Below are positions 1 through 9,263 of a stretch of DNA of 64,000 nucleotides, in pieces. Both the position numbers and the translations under genes were made by a program. The stretch lies in assembly GCF_028993555.1 (NCBI RefSeq), contig NZ_CP118611.1, positions 2,379,501 through 2,443,500 on the forward strand, in the 5' to 3' direction. The DNA is from Ensifer adhaerens (lineage in GTDB: Bacteria; Pseudomonadota; Alphaproteobacteria; Rhizobiales; Rhizobiaceae). Position 1 is the stretch's first letter, and every line of letters begins with the position of its first letter. The notes under the pieces are model-generated. The model was not told where the DNA came from. It ran no database searches and was given only the letters and a program-made list of their open reading frames with translations.

Positions 1-2
1 TC

Positions 3-260
3 GCCGAACGGCACTGGCGCGCACGGTTCGACCCGCCGCGGGAGGAGGACGATGCCGCAGCGACGATCAGCCACCCGTTGCTTTCGAAACGGGAGCTGGA
101 GATCGTCACCCTGATCCTCAAGGGTCACTCGACCTACTCCATCGCCGCGACGCTCGGCCTTTCGCCGAACACGGTCAAGGTCCATCGTCGCCAGGCCTAT
201 GCCAAGCTCACCATTTCCAGCCAGGCGGAGCTCTTCCATCTGTTCCTCAGCCGCCGCTGA
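3..260 (+). CDS. LuxR-family HTH regulator, C-terminal part (cut by window start)
   Basis: Only the last 85 codons lie in the window; the reading frame is open from base 3 and the protein begins upstream. The visible part is a LuxR/GerE-type helix-turn-helix: a KRELEIV segment followed by helices containing SIAATLGLSPNTVKVHR, the usual DNA-recognition segment. The N-terminal sensor domain is not visible, so the signal cannot be named. The stop codon directly abuts the end of the convergent permease gene (no intergenic base), so the two transcripts must overlap at their 3' ends. Clear at family level, no specific function. Confidence 0.85.
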   Translation, partial: AERHWRARFDPPREEDDAAATISHPLLSKRELEIVTLILKGHSTYSIAATLGLSPNTVKVHRRQAYAKLTISSQAELFHLFLSRR

Positions 261-1592
261 TCATTCGACGAACTCGACTTCCGGCGGTGCCGACTGGAAG
301 AACCGGGTGAGATAGGCGAGATAGCACACCCCAATGGCCAGCCAGATGATGCCCAGAAGCTTGGCGTGGCCATCGAGATTCCACAGCAGGAACAGGTCGC
401 ACACTGCGCCGACGGCTGGAACGACAAGTCCCAGCAGCGCGCCGAGCGGCCGCACGATTGCATTGTCCTGCAGATAGAGCGCGATGACCGAGATGTTGAC
501 GGCGGTGAAAGCAAGGAACGCGCCGAAGTTGATGAAGGACGTCGAAGTCGTCACGTCGAGTGTGAGCGCGAGCAGGCCGACGATGCCGACGAGCACGAGG
601 TTAAACACCGGCGTGCGCCATTTCTCATGCAGCTTGCCGAATATCCCTGCCGGCAACACGCCGTCGCGGCCCATGGCGAAAAGCAGCCGCCCGACACTCG
701 CCTGTGCCGCAAGGCCCGAGGTGAACTGGGCCACCACCAGCGTGGCGAGAAACAGGGTCACGAAGAGGTCGCCGCCGATCATGAGGGCGATTTCCGTCGC
801 AGCAGAATCGATAGAGGTAAATTCGCCGCCGGGATGGGCGAGTTGCGTGACATAGGCCGAGCCCGTGAAGATGATCCCGCCGATCACCGCGATGATCATG
901 ATCGCCTTCGGCATCGTGCGGGTCGGGTCGCGCGTCTCCTCCGTCAGGGTCGAGACGGCATCGAAGCCGAGGAAAGAGTAGGCCGCGATCGCCGCGCCGG
1001 CGACCGAAGCGCTGAACGGCACATTCGCTTCGAAGAATGGCCGCACCGACGCAAGCCCACCGACGCCATTGATGGCAACGACATAGCGCGCCGCGAGTGC
1101 AACGAAAGCGATCAACACGGTGAGCTGCACGAGCATCAGCACGACGTTCACCCGGTTGGCGAAAGCGATGCCGATGACATTTACCGCCGTTGTCAGAACG
1201 ATGAAACCGACGATCCAAAGCCAGGCCGGAACAGCCGGGAAGGCAGAGCCCAGATAGGCGGCGCCGATCAGCCAGATCACCATCGGCAGGAAGAAATAGT
1301 CGAGCAGCACGGCCCAGCCGACGAGGAAGCCGGCGCCGGAATTCAGCGACTTGCGGGCGTAGGTGTAGGCGGACCCGGCGACCGGATAGACCTTCGCCAT
1401 GATGCCGTAGCTCACGGCTGTCAGGAAGATCGCGAGCGCCGCGATGAAATAGGCCATCGCCGTCGTGCCCTGGCTCGCCGAAGCCAGCGCCCCGAACGTG
1501 CCGAACACGATCATCGGCGTCATATAGGCAAGCCCGAACAGCACCACCGACCACAGGCCAAGGGTTCGATCGAGTTTAATGTTTTGTGTCAT
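261..1592 (-). CDS. APC-superfamily amino acid permease
   Basis: A polytopic inner-membrane protein of about 443 residues with roughly twelve hydrophobic segments. The N-terminal half carries the APC pattern: a first helix with GLAYMTPMIVFGTFG, and a glycine-rich segment with VAGSAYTYARKSLN. Such proteins import amino acids or polyamines by proton symport or exchange. I start at the ATG at 1592 because GGAGGAGGGG lies just upstream; a longer start at 1607 would overlap that ribosome binding site. The gene is next to the kynurenine formamidase on the same strand, so an aromatic amino acid or kynurenine substrate is possible, but that is inferred from neighbourhood only. Confidence 0.85.
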   Translation of the reverse strand: MTQNIKLDRTLGLWSVVLFGLAYMTPMIVFGTFGALASASQGTTAMAYFIAALAIFLTAVSYGIMAKVYPVAGSAYTYARKSLNSGAGFLVGWAVLLDYFFLPMVIWLIGAAYLGSAFPAVPAWLWIVGFIVLTTAVNVIGIAFANRVNVVLMLVQLTVLIAFVALAARYVVAINGVGGLASVRPFFEANVPFSASVAGAAIAAYSFLGFDAVSTLTEETRDPTRTMPKAIMIIAVIGGIIFTGSAYVTQLAHPGGEFTSIDSAATEIALMIGGDLFVTLFLATLVVAQFTSGLAAQASVGRLLFAMGRDGVLPAGIFGKLHEKWRTPVFNLVLVGIVGLLALTLDVTTSTSFINFGAFLAFTAVNISVIALYLQDNAIVRPLGALLGLVVPAVGAVCDLFLLWNLDGHAKLLGIIWLAIGVCYLAYLTRFFQSAPPEVEFVE

Positions 1593-1729
1593 GTTCCCCT
1601 CCTCCAACGAGCTGACCGGAAGCGTCGGGGAAACCGGGGGCTATGCCAATAACCCTAGGGTGTTATGGCGCGGGAGAGCCCGGGGTGAGCGGAATTCGCC
1701 ACCATCATCCCTTGGTTCGGCATAGCGCT

Positions 1730-2560
1730 TCACACCGAAAGCAGGGTTCGCGTCAGCGGATGCCCGGCGTCGGCAAGGCCATCGATGACGTTGAAGTGGT
1801 GCCGATCCGGTTCGACGACGGTCGCCGTGGTCGCACCCAGCCCGGTCCAGATATTGGCAAGCAAATCGTTCTGGCGCAGGAACTCCGCGCGCTCGCCGCC
1901 ACCGACCCAGCAGGTGATGCGGGCATCGCGCATCGGCCGCAGCAGCGCCGGGCTTTGCGAAAGCGCCTCCGCCTCGTCGATCGCGAGCTTCTCGTTCATC
2001 CCGGTCGACATGATCGGTCGCAGGTCGTGCACGCCCGAGATCGAGACGACGTTACGGATCCGCGCCTGGACATCCGGCGAGAGCGGCGCGGTCGCCGTGA
2101 TCATCCGGCTGACGAGATGACCGCCAGCCGAATGGCCGGTCAGCATCAGCGGCCCGTCGACCAGCTTCGCTGCCTCACCGATTGCCGCGGCGACCTCCCC
2201 GACGATCCCGGTGATGCGGATCTCCGGGCAGAGCGTGTAGGACGGCATGGCAACGGCATAGCCGCTGGCGACGGCACCCGCGGCAAGATGCGACCAGAAG
2301 CTCTTGTCGAGCTGCAGCCAGAAACCACCGTGCACAAAGACGACCAGGCCTTTGGCCGCGCCATCGGGGAAGAAAAGGTCCATGCGATTTCTGGATCGCT
2401 CGCCATAGGCAAGGTCGAGCTTCGCCAGACCGGACGCCGAAAGGGCACCACGGAATGCCTCGGCCGGTCCGACCCATGCCTCAGGCCACCGGTCGCCCCG
2501 CGCAATGTTCACGCCATTGGCATAGGCGTCGTTCCAATCGGAAACACGGTGTTCCAGCAT
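1730..2560 (-). CDS. alpha/beta-hydrolase kynurenine formamidase (arylformamidase)
   Basis: Probable N-formylkynurenine hydrolase producing kynurenine and formate, step two of tryptophan catabolism. The 276-residue protein has an HGGFW oxyanion-hole motif at about residues 77-81, the nucleophile elbow GHSAGG with Ser144, and a C-terminal DRHHFNVID segment that would supply the catalytic His. This is the esterase-like (AFMID) fold rather than the metal-dependent cyclase fold of classical bacterial KynB, so I give no symbol. I prefer the ATG at 2560, preceded by GAGAGG; upstream starts at 2614 (ATG) and 2638 (TTG) stay open. It diverges from the aminobenzoate-CoA ligase/kynA operon, which supports the assignment. 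Confidence 0.8.
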   Translation of the reverse strand: MLEHRVSDWNDAYANGVNIARGDRWPEAWVGPAEAFRGALSASGLAKLDLAYGERSRNRMDLFFPDGAAKGLVVFVHGGFWLQLDKSFWSHLAAGAVASGYAVAMPSYTLCPEIRITGIVGEVAAAIGEAAKLVDGPLMLTGHSAGGHLVSRMITATAPLSPDVQARIRNVVSISGVHDLRPIMSTGMNEKLAIDEAEALSQSPALLRPMRDARITCWVGGGERAEFLRQNDLLANIWTGLGATTATVVEPDRHHFNVIDGLADAGHPLTRTLLSV

Positions 2561-2635
2561 CGATGCAATCCTCTCTTCGATGTCTCCCCCAAGCATAGAA
2601 ATCGCCTGCCTCATCGAGAAACGCAATGTGTCATT

Positions 2636-2658
2636 CAAAAAAACTTTAGGCTTGAAAT
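2636..2658. promoter_or_regulatory. candidate operator in the kynurenine formamidase/ligase divergent promoter region
   Basis: An AT-rich element, CAAAAAAAC then TTTAGGCTTGAAAT, lies between the divergent formamidase and 2-aminobenzoate-CoA ligase genes. The right part, GCTTGAAAT, and the preceding A-run and TTTA recur in a near copy at 16722-16745 ahead of the monooxygenase/reductase gene. Two such similar elements at the two promoter regions of one pathway suggest a shared regulator, most simply the MarR protein at 16100-16630. A weaker, longer relative (CTTTAGCCGGCTTTGAAA) is at 2824-2841, closer to the ligase start. Confidence 0.4.
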
Positions 2659-2886
2659 AATTTTGGACTGGTGCGATGCTGCCCCATGTTCAGCCGAGAA
2701 GTGGAGGTCTCGCTGTGCCCATCACCATCACTGGAGCCGCCATAGCGACGGCATGCCCCATCGGCGACGATGGGACCATGCTTGCGCCCGTTCGCACGGT
2801 AGGGCTCCGCGCGACTACAAGAACTTTAGCCGGCTTTGAAAATGCCTGGGCAACGGGCAGAAACTGAACAAGGGAACAGCCGCCAC

Positions 2887-4506
2887 ATGCTTGGACCGAC
2901 TTCGCACGTCGATACATTCACACGCGACCATCTGCCGCCAACCGAAGAATGGCCGGAATTCCGTCTCGAAGGTTTCGACTACCCGGACCATCTCAACGCC
3001 GCCGTCGAACTGACGGATGCCATGGTGGCCAAGGGTTTTGGCGACCATACCGCGCTGATCGGCAACGGGCGCCGACGAACCTACAAGGAGCTGTCCGACT
3101 GGACGAACCGGCTCGCCCACGCACTCGTCGAGAACTATGGCGTGAAGCCTGGCCACCGTTTGCTCATCCGCTCCGCCAACAATCCAGCCATGGTCGCCTG
3201 CTGGCTGGCGGCAACCAAGGCCGGCGCCGTAGTCGTCAATACCATGCCGATGCTTCGAGCTGGCGAGTTGGCCAAGATCGTCGACAAGGCGGAGATCAGC
3301 CTTGCGCTCTGCGACACGCGCCTGATGGACGAGATGATCGCCTGCGCCAAGGACAGCCGCTACCTGAAGCAGGTCGTGAGCTTCGACGGCACTGCGAACC
3401 ATGACGCCGAACTCGACCGGATCGCGCTCGACAAGTCGGTGGTCTTCGAGGCGGTAAAGACGGGTCGCGACGACGTGGCACTGCTCGGTTTCACTTCGGG
3501 CACGACAGGGGTCCCGAAGGCGACCATGCACTTTCACCGCGACCTGCTCGCGATTGCCGACGGTTATGCGCGCGAAGTGCTTGGCGTTACCCCCGACGAC
3601 GTCTTCGTCGGCTCGCCGCCGCTCGCCTTCACCTTCGGCCTCGGCGGCCTTGCGATCTTCCCCTTGCGCTTCGGGGCGGCTGCAACGCTGCTTGAGCACG
3701 CAACGCCCGCCAACATGGTGGAGATCATCGAGAAGTATAAGGCGACGATCTCGTTTACTGCTCCCACAGCGTACAAGGCGATGATGAAGGCGATGGACAA
3801 CGGCGCCGACCTTTCGTCGCTCCGCGTCGCGATCTCGGCGGGCGAAACATTGCCTGGTCCCGTCTTCGAGGAATGGACGGCAAAGACCGGCAAGCCGATC
3901 CTCGACGGCATTGGCGCGACCGAGATGCTGCACATCTTCATTTCCAACCGCTTCGAGGACCGCAAGGCGGCCTCGACCGGCAAGCCGGTCGGCGGCTACG
4001 AGGCCCGGATCGTCGATGACGAGATGCGGGAGGTACCCCGCGGTACGATCGGTAAGCTTGCGGTGCGCGGCCCGACCGGCTGCCGCTACATGGCCGACGC
4101 TCGCCAGCGTGATTATGTCCGTGACGGCTGGAACCTGACCGGCGACGCCTTCTACCAGGACGATGACGGCTTCTTCCATTTTGCCGCCCGTTCGGACGAC
4201 ATGATCGTCACCGCCGGCTACAACATCGCCGGCCCCGAGGTCGAGGCCGCCCTGATCGCCCATCCCGAGGTCGCCGAATGCGCCGTCGTCGGCGCACCCG
4301 ATGCCGACCGCGGCCAGATTGTCGAAGCCTATGTCGTTCTGATATCTGGCGTTTCCGCGGACGACGCGACGATCAAGCGTCTGCAGGATCATGTGAAGGC
4401 GACGATCGCGCCCTACAAATATCCGCGATCGGTCAAATTCCTGGACAGCCTGCCCAAGACAGCCACGGGCAAGATCCAGCGGTTCCGATTGCGGTCGGAG
4501 AACTGA
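2887..4506 (+). CDS. 2-aminobenzoate (anthranilate)-CoA ligase
   Basis: An ANL-superfamily acyl-CoA synthetase of 539 residues, of the benzoate-CoA ligase type. It should convert anthranilate, CoA and ATP to 2-aminobenzoyl-CoA in the cytoplasm. The phosphate-binding loop TSGTTGVPK is at about residues 202-210, an aromatic-acid-ligase style GIGATEML motif follows mid-protein, and the C-terminal domain ends with PKTATGKIQRF containing the adenylation lysine. The ATG at 2887 is chosen because AAGGGA lies upstream. Its stop is three bases from kynA, so both are co-transcribed. Anthranilate specificity is inferred from the adjacent kynurenine genes and from the monooxygenase/reductase 12 kb downstream; a benzoate or related ligase is the alternative. 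Confidence 0.85.
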   Translation: MLGPTSHVDTFTRDHLPPTEEWPEFRLEGFDYPDHLNAAVELTDAMVAKGFGDHTALIGNGRRRTYKELSDWTNRLAHALVENYGVKPGHRLLIRSANNPAMVACWLAATKAGAVVVNTMPMLRAGELAKIVDKAEISLALCDTRLMDEMIACAKDSRYLKQVVSFDGTANHDAELDRIALDKSVVFEAVKTGRDDVALLGFTSGTTGVPKATMHFHRDLLAIADGYAREVLGVTPDDVFVGSPPLAFTFGLGGLAIFPLRFGAAATLLEHATPANMVEIIEKYKATISFTAPTAYKAMMKAMDNGADLSSLRVAISAGETLPGPVFEEWTAKTGKPILDGIGATEMLHIFISNRFEDRKAASTGKPVGGYEARIVDDEMREVPRGTIGKLAVRGPTGCRYMADARQRDYVRDGWNLTGDAFYQDDDGFFHFAARSDDMIVTAGYNIAGPEVEAALIAHPEVAECAVVGAPDADRGQIVEAYVVLISGVSADDATIKRLQDHVKATIAPYKYPRSVKFLDSLPKTATGKIQRFRLRSEN

Positions 4507-4509
4507 GAT

Positions 4510-5346
4510 ATGAGCAAATCATACGATCCTTCGAAAGAAGGCGCCCAGATGTCGTTCAAGGGACGCATGTCCTACAGCGACTACCTGATGCTGGAAAAGG
4601 TGCTGGACGCACAGGAGCCGCTTTCCAAGGCCCATGACGAGATGCTGTTCATCATCCAGCACCAGACGTCGGAGCTCTGGATGAAGCTCGCGCTGCACGA
4701 GATCAACGCGGCAGTGCGCTCGATCCGCGACGACCGGCTGGAACCTGCGTTCAAGATGCTGACCCGCGTCGCCCGCATCTTCGAGCAGTTAAACAGCGCC
4801 TGGGACGTGCTGCGCACGATGACACCAAGCGAATACACCACGTTCCGCGAATCGCTCGGCCAATCCTCGGGCTTCCAGTCGTGGCAGTACCGCGCGATCG
4901 AATTCCTCGCCGGCAACCGCAACGTCGCGATGCTCGGGCCGCATGCGCACCGTCCCGACATCATGGAGAAGCTGGAAGCGATCCTTTCCGCGCCGTCGCT
5001 CTACGACGAAGCGATCCGGCTGCTTTCGCGCAATGGCTTCGACGTTGGCGAGGAAGCTGACAAGACCGACTGGCGCGAAACGCGCACGGAAAGTGACAAG
5101 GTCTTTGCCGCCTGGCAGACGGTCTACCGCGATCCCGAACGCTACTGGATGCTCTACGAACTCGCCGAGAAGCTGGTCGATTTCGAGGACTACTTCCGTC
5201 GATGGCGCTTCAATCACGTCACGACCGTCGAGCGCATCATCGGCATGAAGCGCGGAACCGGGGGAACATCCGGCGCGTCCTATCTGAAGAAGATGCTCGA
5301 AGTGGAACTCTTCCCCGAGCTCTGGCACGTGCGCACGGGTCTCTGA
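4510..5346 (+). CDS. kynA: tryptophan 2,3-dioxygenase
   Basis: Haem-dependent dioxygenase converting L-tryptophan to N-formylkynurenine. The 278-residue length is typical of bacterial TDO. Diagnostic segments are present: [11 protein letters not shown] and [16 protein letters not shown] near the N-terminus, [16 protein letters not shown] in the middle (substrate pocket Arg and Tyr residues), and [20 protein letters not shown] near the C-terminus, which includes the proximal haem His and the substrate-carboxylate loop. It starts three bases after the CoA ligase stop, with GGAG inside the ligase end. Within this window the pathway continues through the formamidase (1730-2560) and kynureninase (11045-12292). 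Assignment is firm. Confidence 0.97.
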   Translation: MSKSYDPSKEGAQMSFKGRMSYSDYLMLEKVLDAQEPLSKAHDEMLFIIQHQTSELWMKLALHEINAAVRSIRDDRLEPAFKMLTRVARIFEQLNSAWDVLRTMTPSEYTTFRESLGQSSGFQSWQYRAIEFLAGNRNVAMLGPHAHRPDIMEKLEAILSAPSLYDEAIRLLSRNGFDVGEEADKTDWRETRTESDKVFAAWQTVYRDPERYWMLYELAEKLVDFEDYFRRWRFNHVTTVERIIGMKRGTGGTSGASYLKKMLEVELFPELWHVRTGL

Positions 5347-5388
5347 TAGAACACAACTCATAAGGGAACCTATAAAGAGGAGAACAGC

Positions 5389-6528
5389 ATGAACCGCATT
5401 CTGGCAGCGAGCCTTCTTGGCCTCTCGCTCGCGACGTCAAGCCTTGCCCATGCCGAGCCAGTAAAGATCGGCGTCATCACCACGCTCTCGGGCGGCGGCG
5501 CCGGTCTCGGCATCGACATGCGCGACGCCTTCACCCTGGCGATCAAGCAGTCGGGCAACAAGGACGTTGAACTGGTGATCGAGGACGACGCCCAGAAGCC
5601 GGAACTTGCGGTCCAGATCGCCGAGAAGATGATCCAGGGCGACAAGGTCGACCTGATGACCGGCATCATCTGGTCGAATCTCGCCATGGCCGTCGTGCCA
5701 AACACGGTGGCGCAGGACGTGATCTATCTCTCGCCGAACGCCGGTCCCTCCGCACTTGCCGGTGCCAACTGCAATCCGAACTATTTCAACGTCGCCTACC
5801 AGAACGACAATTTCCACGAAGCGATGGGGCAATACTCCAACAAGGACTACAAGAACGCCTTCATCCTCGCGCCCAACTATCCGGCCGGCAAGGACGCACT
5901 GACCGGCTTCAAGCGCTACTACAAGGGGGCGCTTGCCGGCGAGATCTACACGCAGGTGGGCCAGACCGATTATGCCGCCGAAATCGCCCAGATCCGCGCG
6001 TCCGGCGCCGACACGGTCTACTTCTTCCTGCCGGGCGGCATGGGCATCGCCTTCATGAAGCAATATGCCCAGTCGGGCGTGAACATCCCGGTCATGGGCC
6101 CGGGCTTCTCCTTCAGCCAGGACGTTCTGCCGGCGATCGGCGATGCCGCCCTTGGCGTCAAGAATTCCGCGACCTGGTCGAAGGACCTCGACAACGAAGC
6201 CAACAAGAAGTTCGTCGAAGCCTTCAAGGCCGAGTACAAGCGCCTGCCGTCGATCTATGCGGCACAGAGCTGGGATACGGCAAACCTGATCCTCGCCGCT
6301 CTGTCCAAGGCTGATGTCAAGGACAAGGACGCCTTCCGCGCAGCCCTCAAGGCGGCCGACTTCCAGTCGGTGCGCGGCAAGTTCAGCTTCAACAACAACA
6401 ACCACCCGATCCAGAACATCTACGTTCGCGAGGTTGTGAAGGAAGACGATGGCGTGCTGACCAACAAGATCATCGCCACCGCCTTCGAAGACCACAAGGA
6501 CGCCTACGCCGACAAGTGCAGCATGTAG
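5389..6528 (+). CDS. Liv-type ABC transporter substrate-binding protein
   Basis: Periplasmic binding protein of the branched-chain amino acid/aromatic family (type I fold), 379 residues. A signal peptide of about 22 residues ends at SLAHA, followed by EPVKIGVITTLSGGGAGLG, the usual start of the mature domain. A GAGGAG ribosome binding site precedes the ATG. It is 42 bases downstream of kynA and upstream of the permease and ATPase genes of the same system, separated from them by a large stem-loop. Members of this family carry amino acids, benzoates and other aromatic acids; the context suggests anthranilate, kynurenine or tryptophan. A binding protein also accompanies the Azoarcus evansii anthranilate cluster. 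Confidence 0.9.
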   Translation: MNRILAASLLGLSLATSSLAHAEPVKIGVITTLSGGGAGLGIDMRDAFTLAIKQSGNKDVELVIEDDAQKPELAVQIAEKMIQGDKVDLMTGIIWSNLAMAVVPNTVAQDVIYLSPNAGPSALAGANCNPNYFNVAYQNDNFHEAMGQYSNKDYKNAFILAPNYPAGKDALTGFKRYYKGALAGEIYTQVGQTDYAAEIAQIRASGADTVYFFLPGGMGIAFMKQYAQSGVNIPVMGPGFSFSQDVLPAIGDAALGVKNSATWSKDLDNEANKKFVEAFKAEYKRLPSIYAAQSWDTANLILAALSKADVKDKDAFRAALKAADFQSVRGKFSFNNNNHPIQNIYVREVVKEDDGVLTNKIIATAFEDHKDAYADKCSM

Positions 6529-6541
6529 TGCCCTGCACCCG

Positions 6542-6585
6542 TCATCGACCGGATGCCCGGCCTGACGCCGGCATCCGGTCGATGA
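6542..6585 (+). promoter_or_regulatory. intercistronic stem-loop after binding-protein gene
   Basis: A perfect 16-bp inverted repeat: TCATCGACCGGATGCC at 6542-6557 and its complement at 6570-6585, with a 12-base loop. It lies 13 bases after the binding-protein stop and 36 bases before the permease start. There is no U-run, so it is unlikely to be a strong terminator. More likely it protects the upstream mRNA end or attenuates read-through, giving more binding protein than membrane subunits. Confidence 0.65.
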
Positions 6586-6621
6586 TCCACGTCCTCCCGA
6601 CATGAAGCTTGGACCGGTCTC

Positions 6622-7542
6622 TTGTTCACCGCACTCCTGATCGAACAACTGCTCAACGGGCTCCAGCTCGGTGTGATGCTGTTTCTGATGGCCGCCGGCC
6701 TGACGCTGATTTTCGGCGTCATGGGCCTGATCAATCTTGCCCACGGCTCGCTCTACATGATCGGCGCCTTCGCCTGTGCCACGGTCGCGGCAGCCACCGG
6801 TTCCTTCTGGATCGGGCTGATCGCCAGCCTCACGGCTGCAGCCGGCGTCGGTGCGATCATCGAGGTTGCCGTCATCCGCAGGCTTTACGACCGCGATCAT
6901 CTCGACCAGGTGCTCGCCACCTTCGCGCTGATCCTGATCCTGTCGGAAGGATCGCGCTGGCTCTTCGGCTCATTCCCGCTCTACCTCGACATACCGCCCG
7001 TGCTGCAGGGTGCGGTGCCGCTTCCGGGCGGCGGCCAATATCAGCTTTATCGCCTGGCGATCATCGGTGTCGGCATCGCGGTGGCTGTCGGTCTTTACCT
7101 GCTGATCGCAAGAACGCGGCTCGGCATGCGCATCCGCGCCGGCGAATCCGATCGCGAGATGATCGGGGCGCTCGGCGTCGATATCGGCACGCTCTACACG
7201 GTCGTCTTTGCGCTCGGCGCGGCACTCGCGGGTCTTGCCGGCGCCCTCGTCGGCGCATTGCAATCGGTCCAGGTCGGCATGGGCGAACCGGTCCTCATCC
7301 TCGCCTTTGTCGTCATCGTCATCGGCGGCATCGGTTCGATCAAGGGCGCGCTTGTCGGCGCTGTCATCGTCGGCGTCGTCGACACGATGGGCCGCTTCCT
7401 GCTGCCTTCGCTGCTGGCGCTCACCATGCCGGCGTCGCAGGCCACCACGATCGGCGCAGCGCTCGCCTCGATGCTGATCTATGTGGTCATGGCCCTCATT
7501 CTCGCCTTCAGGCCGAGCGGCCTGTTTGCGGCACAGTCGTGA
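6622..7542 (+). CDS. Liv-type ABC transporter permease (LivH-like)
   Basis: Inner-membrane permease of 306 residues with about eight hydrophobic helices. The first helix region, LLNGLQLGVMLFLMAAGLTL followed by IFGVMGLINLAHGS, is the hallmark of LivH-type subunits. The start appears to be TTG at 6622; the next in-frame ATG would remove the start of the first helix, so TTG is preferred although its ribosome binding site is weak. It pairs with the LivM-like permease starting 7 bases after its stop and the two ATPases that follow. Together with the binding protein at 5389-6528 they form a complete importer co-transcribed with kynA and the CoA ligase. Confidence 0.9.
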   Translation: MFTALLIEQLLNGLQLGVMLFLMAAGLTLIFGVMGLINLAHGSLYMIGAFACATVAAATGSFWIGLIASLTAAAGVGAIIEVAVIRRLYDRDHLDQVLATFALILILSEGSRWLFGSFPLYLDIPPVLQGAVPLPGGGQYQLYRLAIIGVGIAVAVGLYLLIARTRLGMRIRAGESDREMIGALGVDIGTLYTVVFALGAALAGLAGALVGALQSVQVGMGEPVLILAFVVIVIGGIGSIKGALVGAVIVGVVDTMGRFLLPSLLALTMPASQATTIGAALASMLIYVVMALILAFRPSGLFAAQS

Positions 7543-7549
7543 GGTCAAG

Positions 7550-8521
7550 ATGAGCCGCGAAACCACCGTCAACCTGCTGCTTGCTCTTCTGCTCCTCGGC
7601 GTGCCCCTGGTCGCCGCCGGCATGGGTGAACTCTTTTACGTAACGCTCGCGACCCGCGTCGTCGTGCTCGCGCTCGCCGCCGTCGGCCTCAATCTCGCGC
7701 TCGGGCTCGGTGGGCTGCTGTCCTTCGGCCACGCAGCCTTCTTCGGGCTCGGCGGCTATGTCGCCGGCATCCTCGCCACCCACGCCTTCAACGGCGAGCC
7801 GCTGTTTGCCGGCGTTCCGGCAACGACGTCGATGCCGCTCATCTGGATAGCGGCCGTGGCCGTCGCCGGCCTCATCGCGCTGCCGATCGGTGCCATCAGC
7901 CTGCGCACATCAGGCGTCTATTTCATCATGATCACGCTCGCCTTTGCGCAGATGATCTACTATTTCGCGATTTCCTGGCCCGCCTATGGCGGCGAAGATG
8001 GCCTGTCGCTGTCGATGCGCAACGCCTTTCCCGGCGTCAACACCGCCAAGCCACTGCCCTATTTCCTGATCTGCTACATAGCACTCGTGGCCGCACTTCT
8101 CCTCTTTCGCGTGGTCGAGGGTTCGCGCTTCGGCAGCGCGCTGCAGGCGGCGAGACAGAACGGCACGCGCCTTGCAGCCGTCGGCATCGCGCCCTTCAAC
8201 ATCCGGCTCGTCGCCTTTGCCGTCTCGGCCATGATCACCGGACTTGCCGGTGCGCTCTATGCCGACCTCAACCGCTTCGTTGGCCCCTCGATGCTCTCCT
8301 GGCACATGTCGGGCGAACTGATCGTGCTGATCATCCTCGGCGGCAAGGGGCGGCTGTTCGGACCCGTCGCCGGCGCGATGATCTTCGTCTTCTTCGAATA
8401 TGTGCTCGGCGGCATCACCGAGCGCTGGCAGTTCTTCCTCGGCCTCATTCTGCTCGGCATCGTGCTGTTTGCCCGCGGCGGATTGCTGGGCCTGCTCTCC
8501 GGAAAGCCGCGCCATGTCTGA
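7550..8521 (+). CDS. Liv-type ABC transporter permease (LivM-like)
   Basis: Second membrane subunit of the importer, 323 residues. It shows the LivM signature GLNLALGLGGLLSFGHAAFFGLG-type segment (around residues 45-65) and a later ALRTSG-like EAA region (ISLRTSGVYFIMITLAFAQM). The ATG at 7550 follows GAGGTCAAG, a usable ribosome binding site. Its 3' end overlaps the start of the first ATPase gene by 8 bases, indicating translational coupling. It should heterodimerise with the permease at 6622-7542. Confidence 0.9.
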   Translation: MSRETTVNLLLALLLLGVPLVAAGMGELFYVTLATRVVVLALAAVGLNLALGLGGLLSFGHAAFFGLGGYVAGILATHAFNGEPLFAGVPATTSMPLIWIAAVAVAGLIALPIGAISLRTSGVYFIMITLAFAQMIYYFAISWPAYGGEDGLSLSMRNAFPGVNTAKPLPYFLICYIALVAALLLFRVVEGSRFGSALQAARQNGTRLAAVGIAPFNIRLVAFAVSAMITGLAGALYADLNRFVGPSMLSWHMSGELIVLIILGGKGRLFGPVAGAMIFVFFEYVLGGITERWQFFLGLILLGIVLFARGGLLGLLSGKPRHV

Positions 8522-9263
8522 GCCCGTTCTCGAAATCCGCGATCTGCGCAAATCCTTCGGTGCGCTCAAGGCCACCGATGGGGTCAGCCTCGACCTTCGT
8601 TCGGGACAGATCCACGCCCTGATCGGCCCGAATGGCGCCGGCAAGAGCACGCTGATCCATCAGATCGCCGGTTCACTCAAGGCCGACAGCGGCACGATCC
8701 GCTTTCTCGGCCAGGATATCGGCATCCTCGACATGGCGGCCCGCGCCCGGCTCGGTCTGGCGCGCAGCTTCCAGATCTCTTCGCTGGCGCAGGAGTTCTC
8801 GGCACTTCGCAACGTCATGCTGGCAGTGCAGGCGCGCCAGGGCAGCAGCTTCCGCTTCTTTCGCCAGGTCAGCAACGACAAGGAACTGACCGAGCCGGCA
8901 ATGGCGATGCTGGAGCGCGTGGACCTCGCCGCCCGCGCCCATGTGCCGGCGGCGGAACTTTCGCACGGTGAGCGTCGGCAACTCGAAATCGCCATCGCGC
9001 TGGCGCTGTCACCGAAAGCCTTTCTGTTCGACGAACCGATGGCCGGCATGGGGCCGGAAGGCTCGAAGCGGCTGACGACGTTCCTCGACGGTTTGCGCCA
9101 CGAAGCGCCGATGCTGCTGGTGGAACACGACATGGATGCGGTCTTTGCACTCGCCGATCGCATATCCGTGCTCGTCTATGGCCGCATTATCGCGTCCGGC
9201 ACGGTCGATGAAATCCGCAGCGATCCGGACGTGCGCCGCGCCTATCTGGGAGAAGCCGCGTGA
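8514..9263 (+). CDS. Liv-type ABC transporter ATPase (LivG-like)
   Basis: Cytoplasmic ATP-binding subunit of 249 residues. Walker A is GPNGAGKST, the signature-equivalent is LSHGERRQLEIA, Walker B is AFLFDEPMAGMGP, and the switch His lies in VEHDMD. The ATG at 8514 sits inside the last codons of the LivM-like gene (8-base overlap), and its own stop overlaps the next ATPase start by four bases. In this family the LivG- and LivF-type ATPases form a heterodimer that powers uptake. Confidence 0.92.
   Translation: MSEPVLEIRDLRKSFGALKATDGVSLDLRSGQIHALIGPNGAGKSTLIHQIAGSLKADSGTIRFLGQDIGILDMAARARLGLARSFQISSLAQEFSALRNVMLAVQARQGSSFRFFRQVSNDKELTEPAMAMLERVDLAARAHVPAAELSHGERRQLEIAIALALSPKAFLFDEPMAGMGPEGSKRLTTFLDGLRHEAPMLLVEHDMDAVFALADRISVLVYGRIIASGTVDEIRSDPDVRRAYLGEAA

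Noticed and set aside
2676..2867. Small plus-strand ORF in the divergent promoter region before the CoA ligase
   Set aside because: No ribosome binding site, no recognisable protein features, and it spans the region expected to hold promoters and operators.
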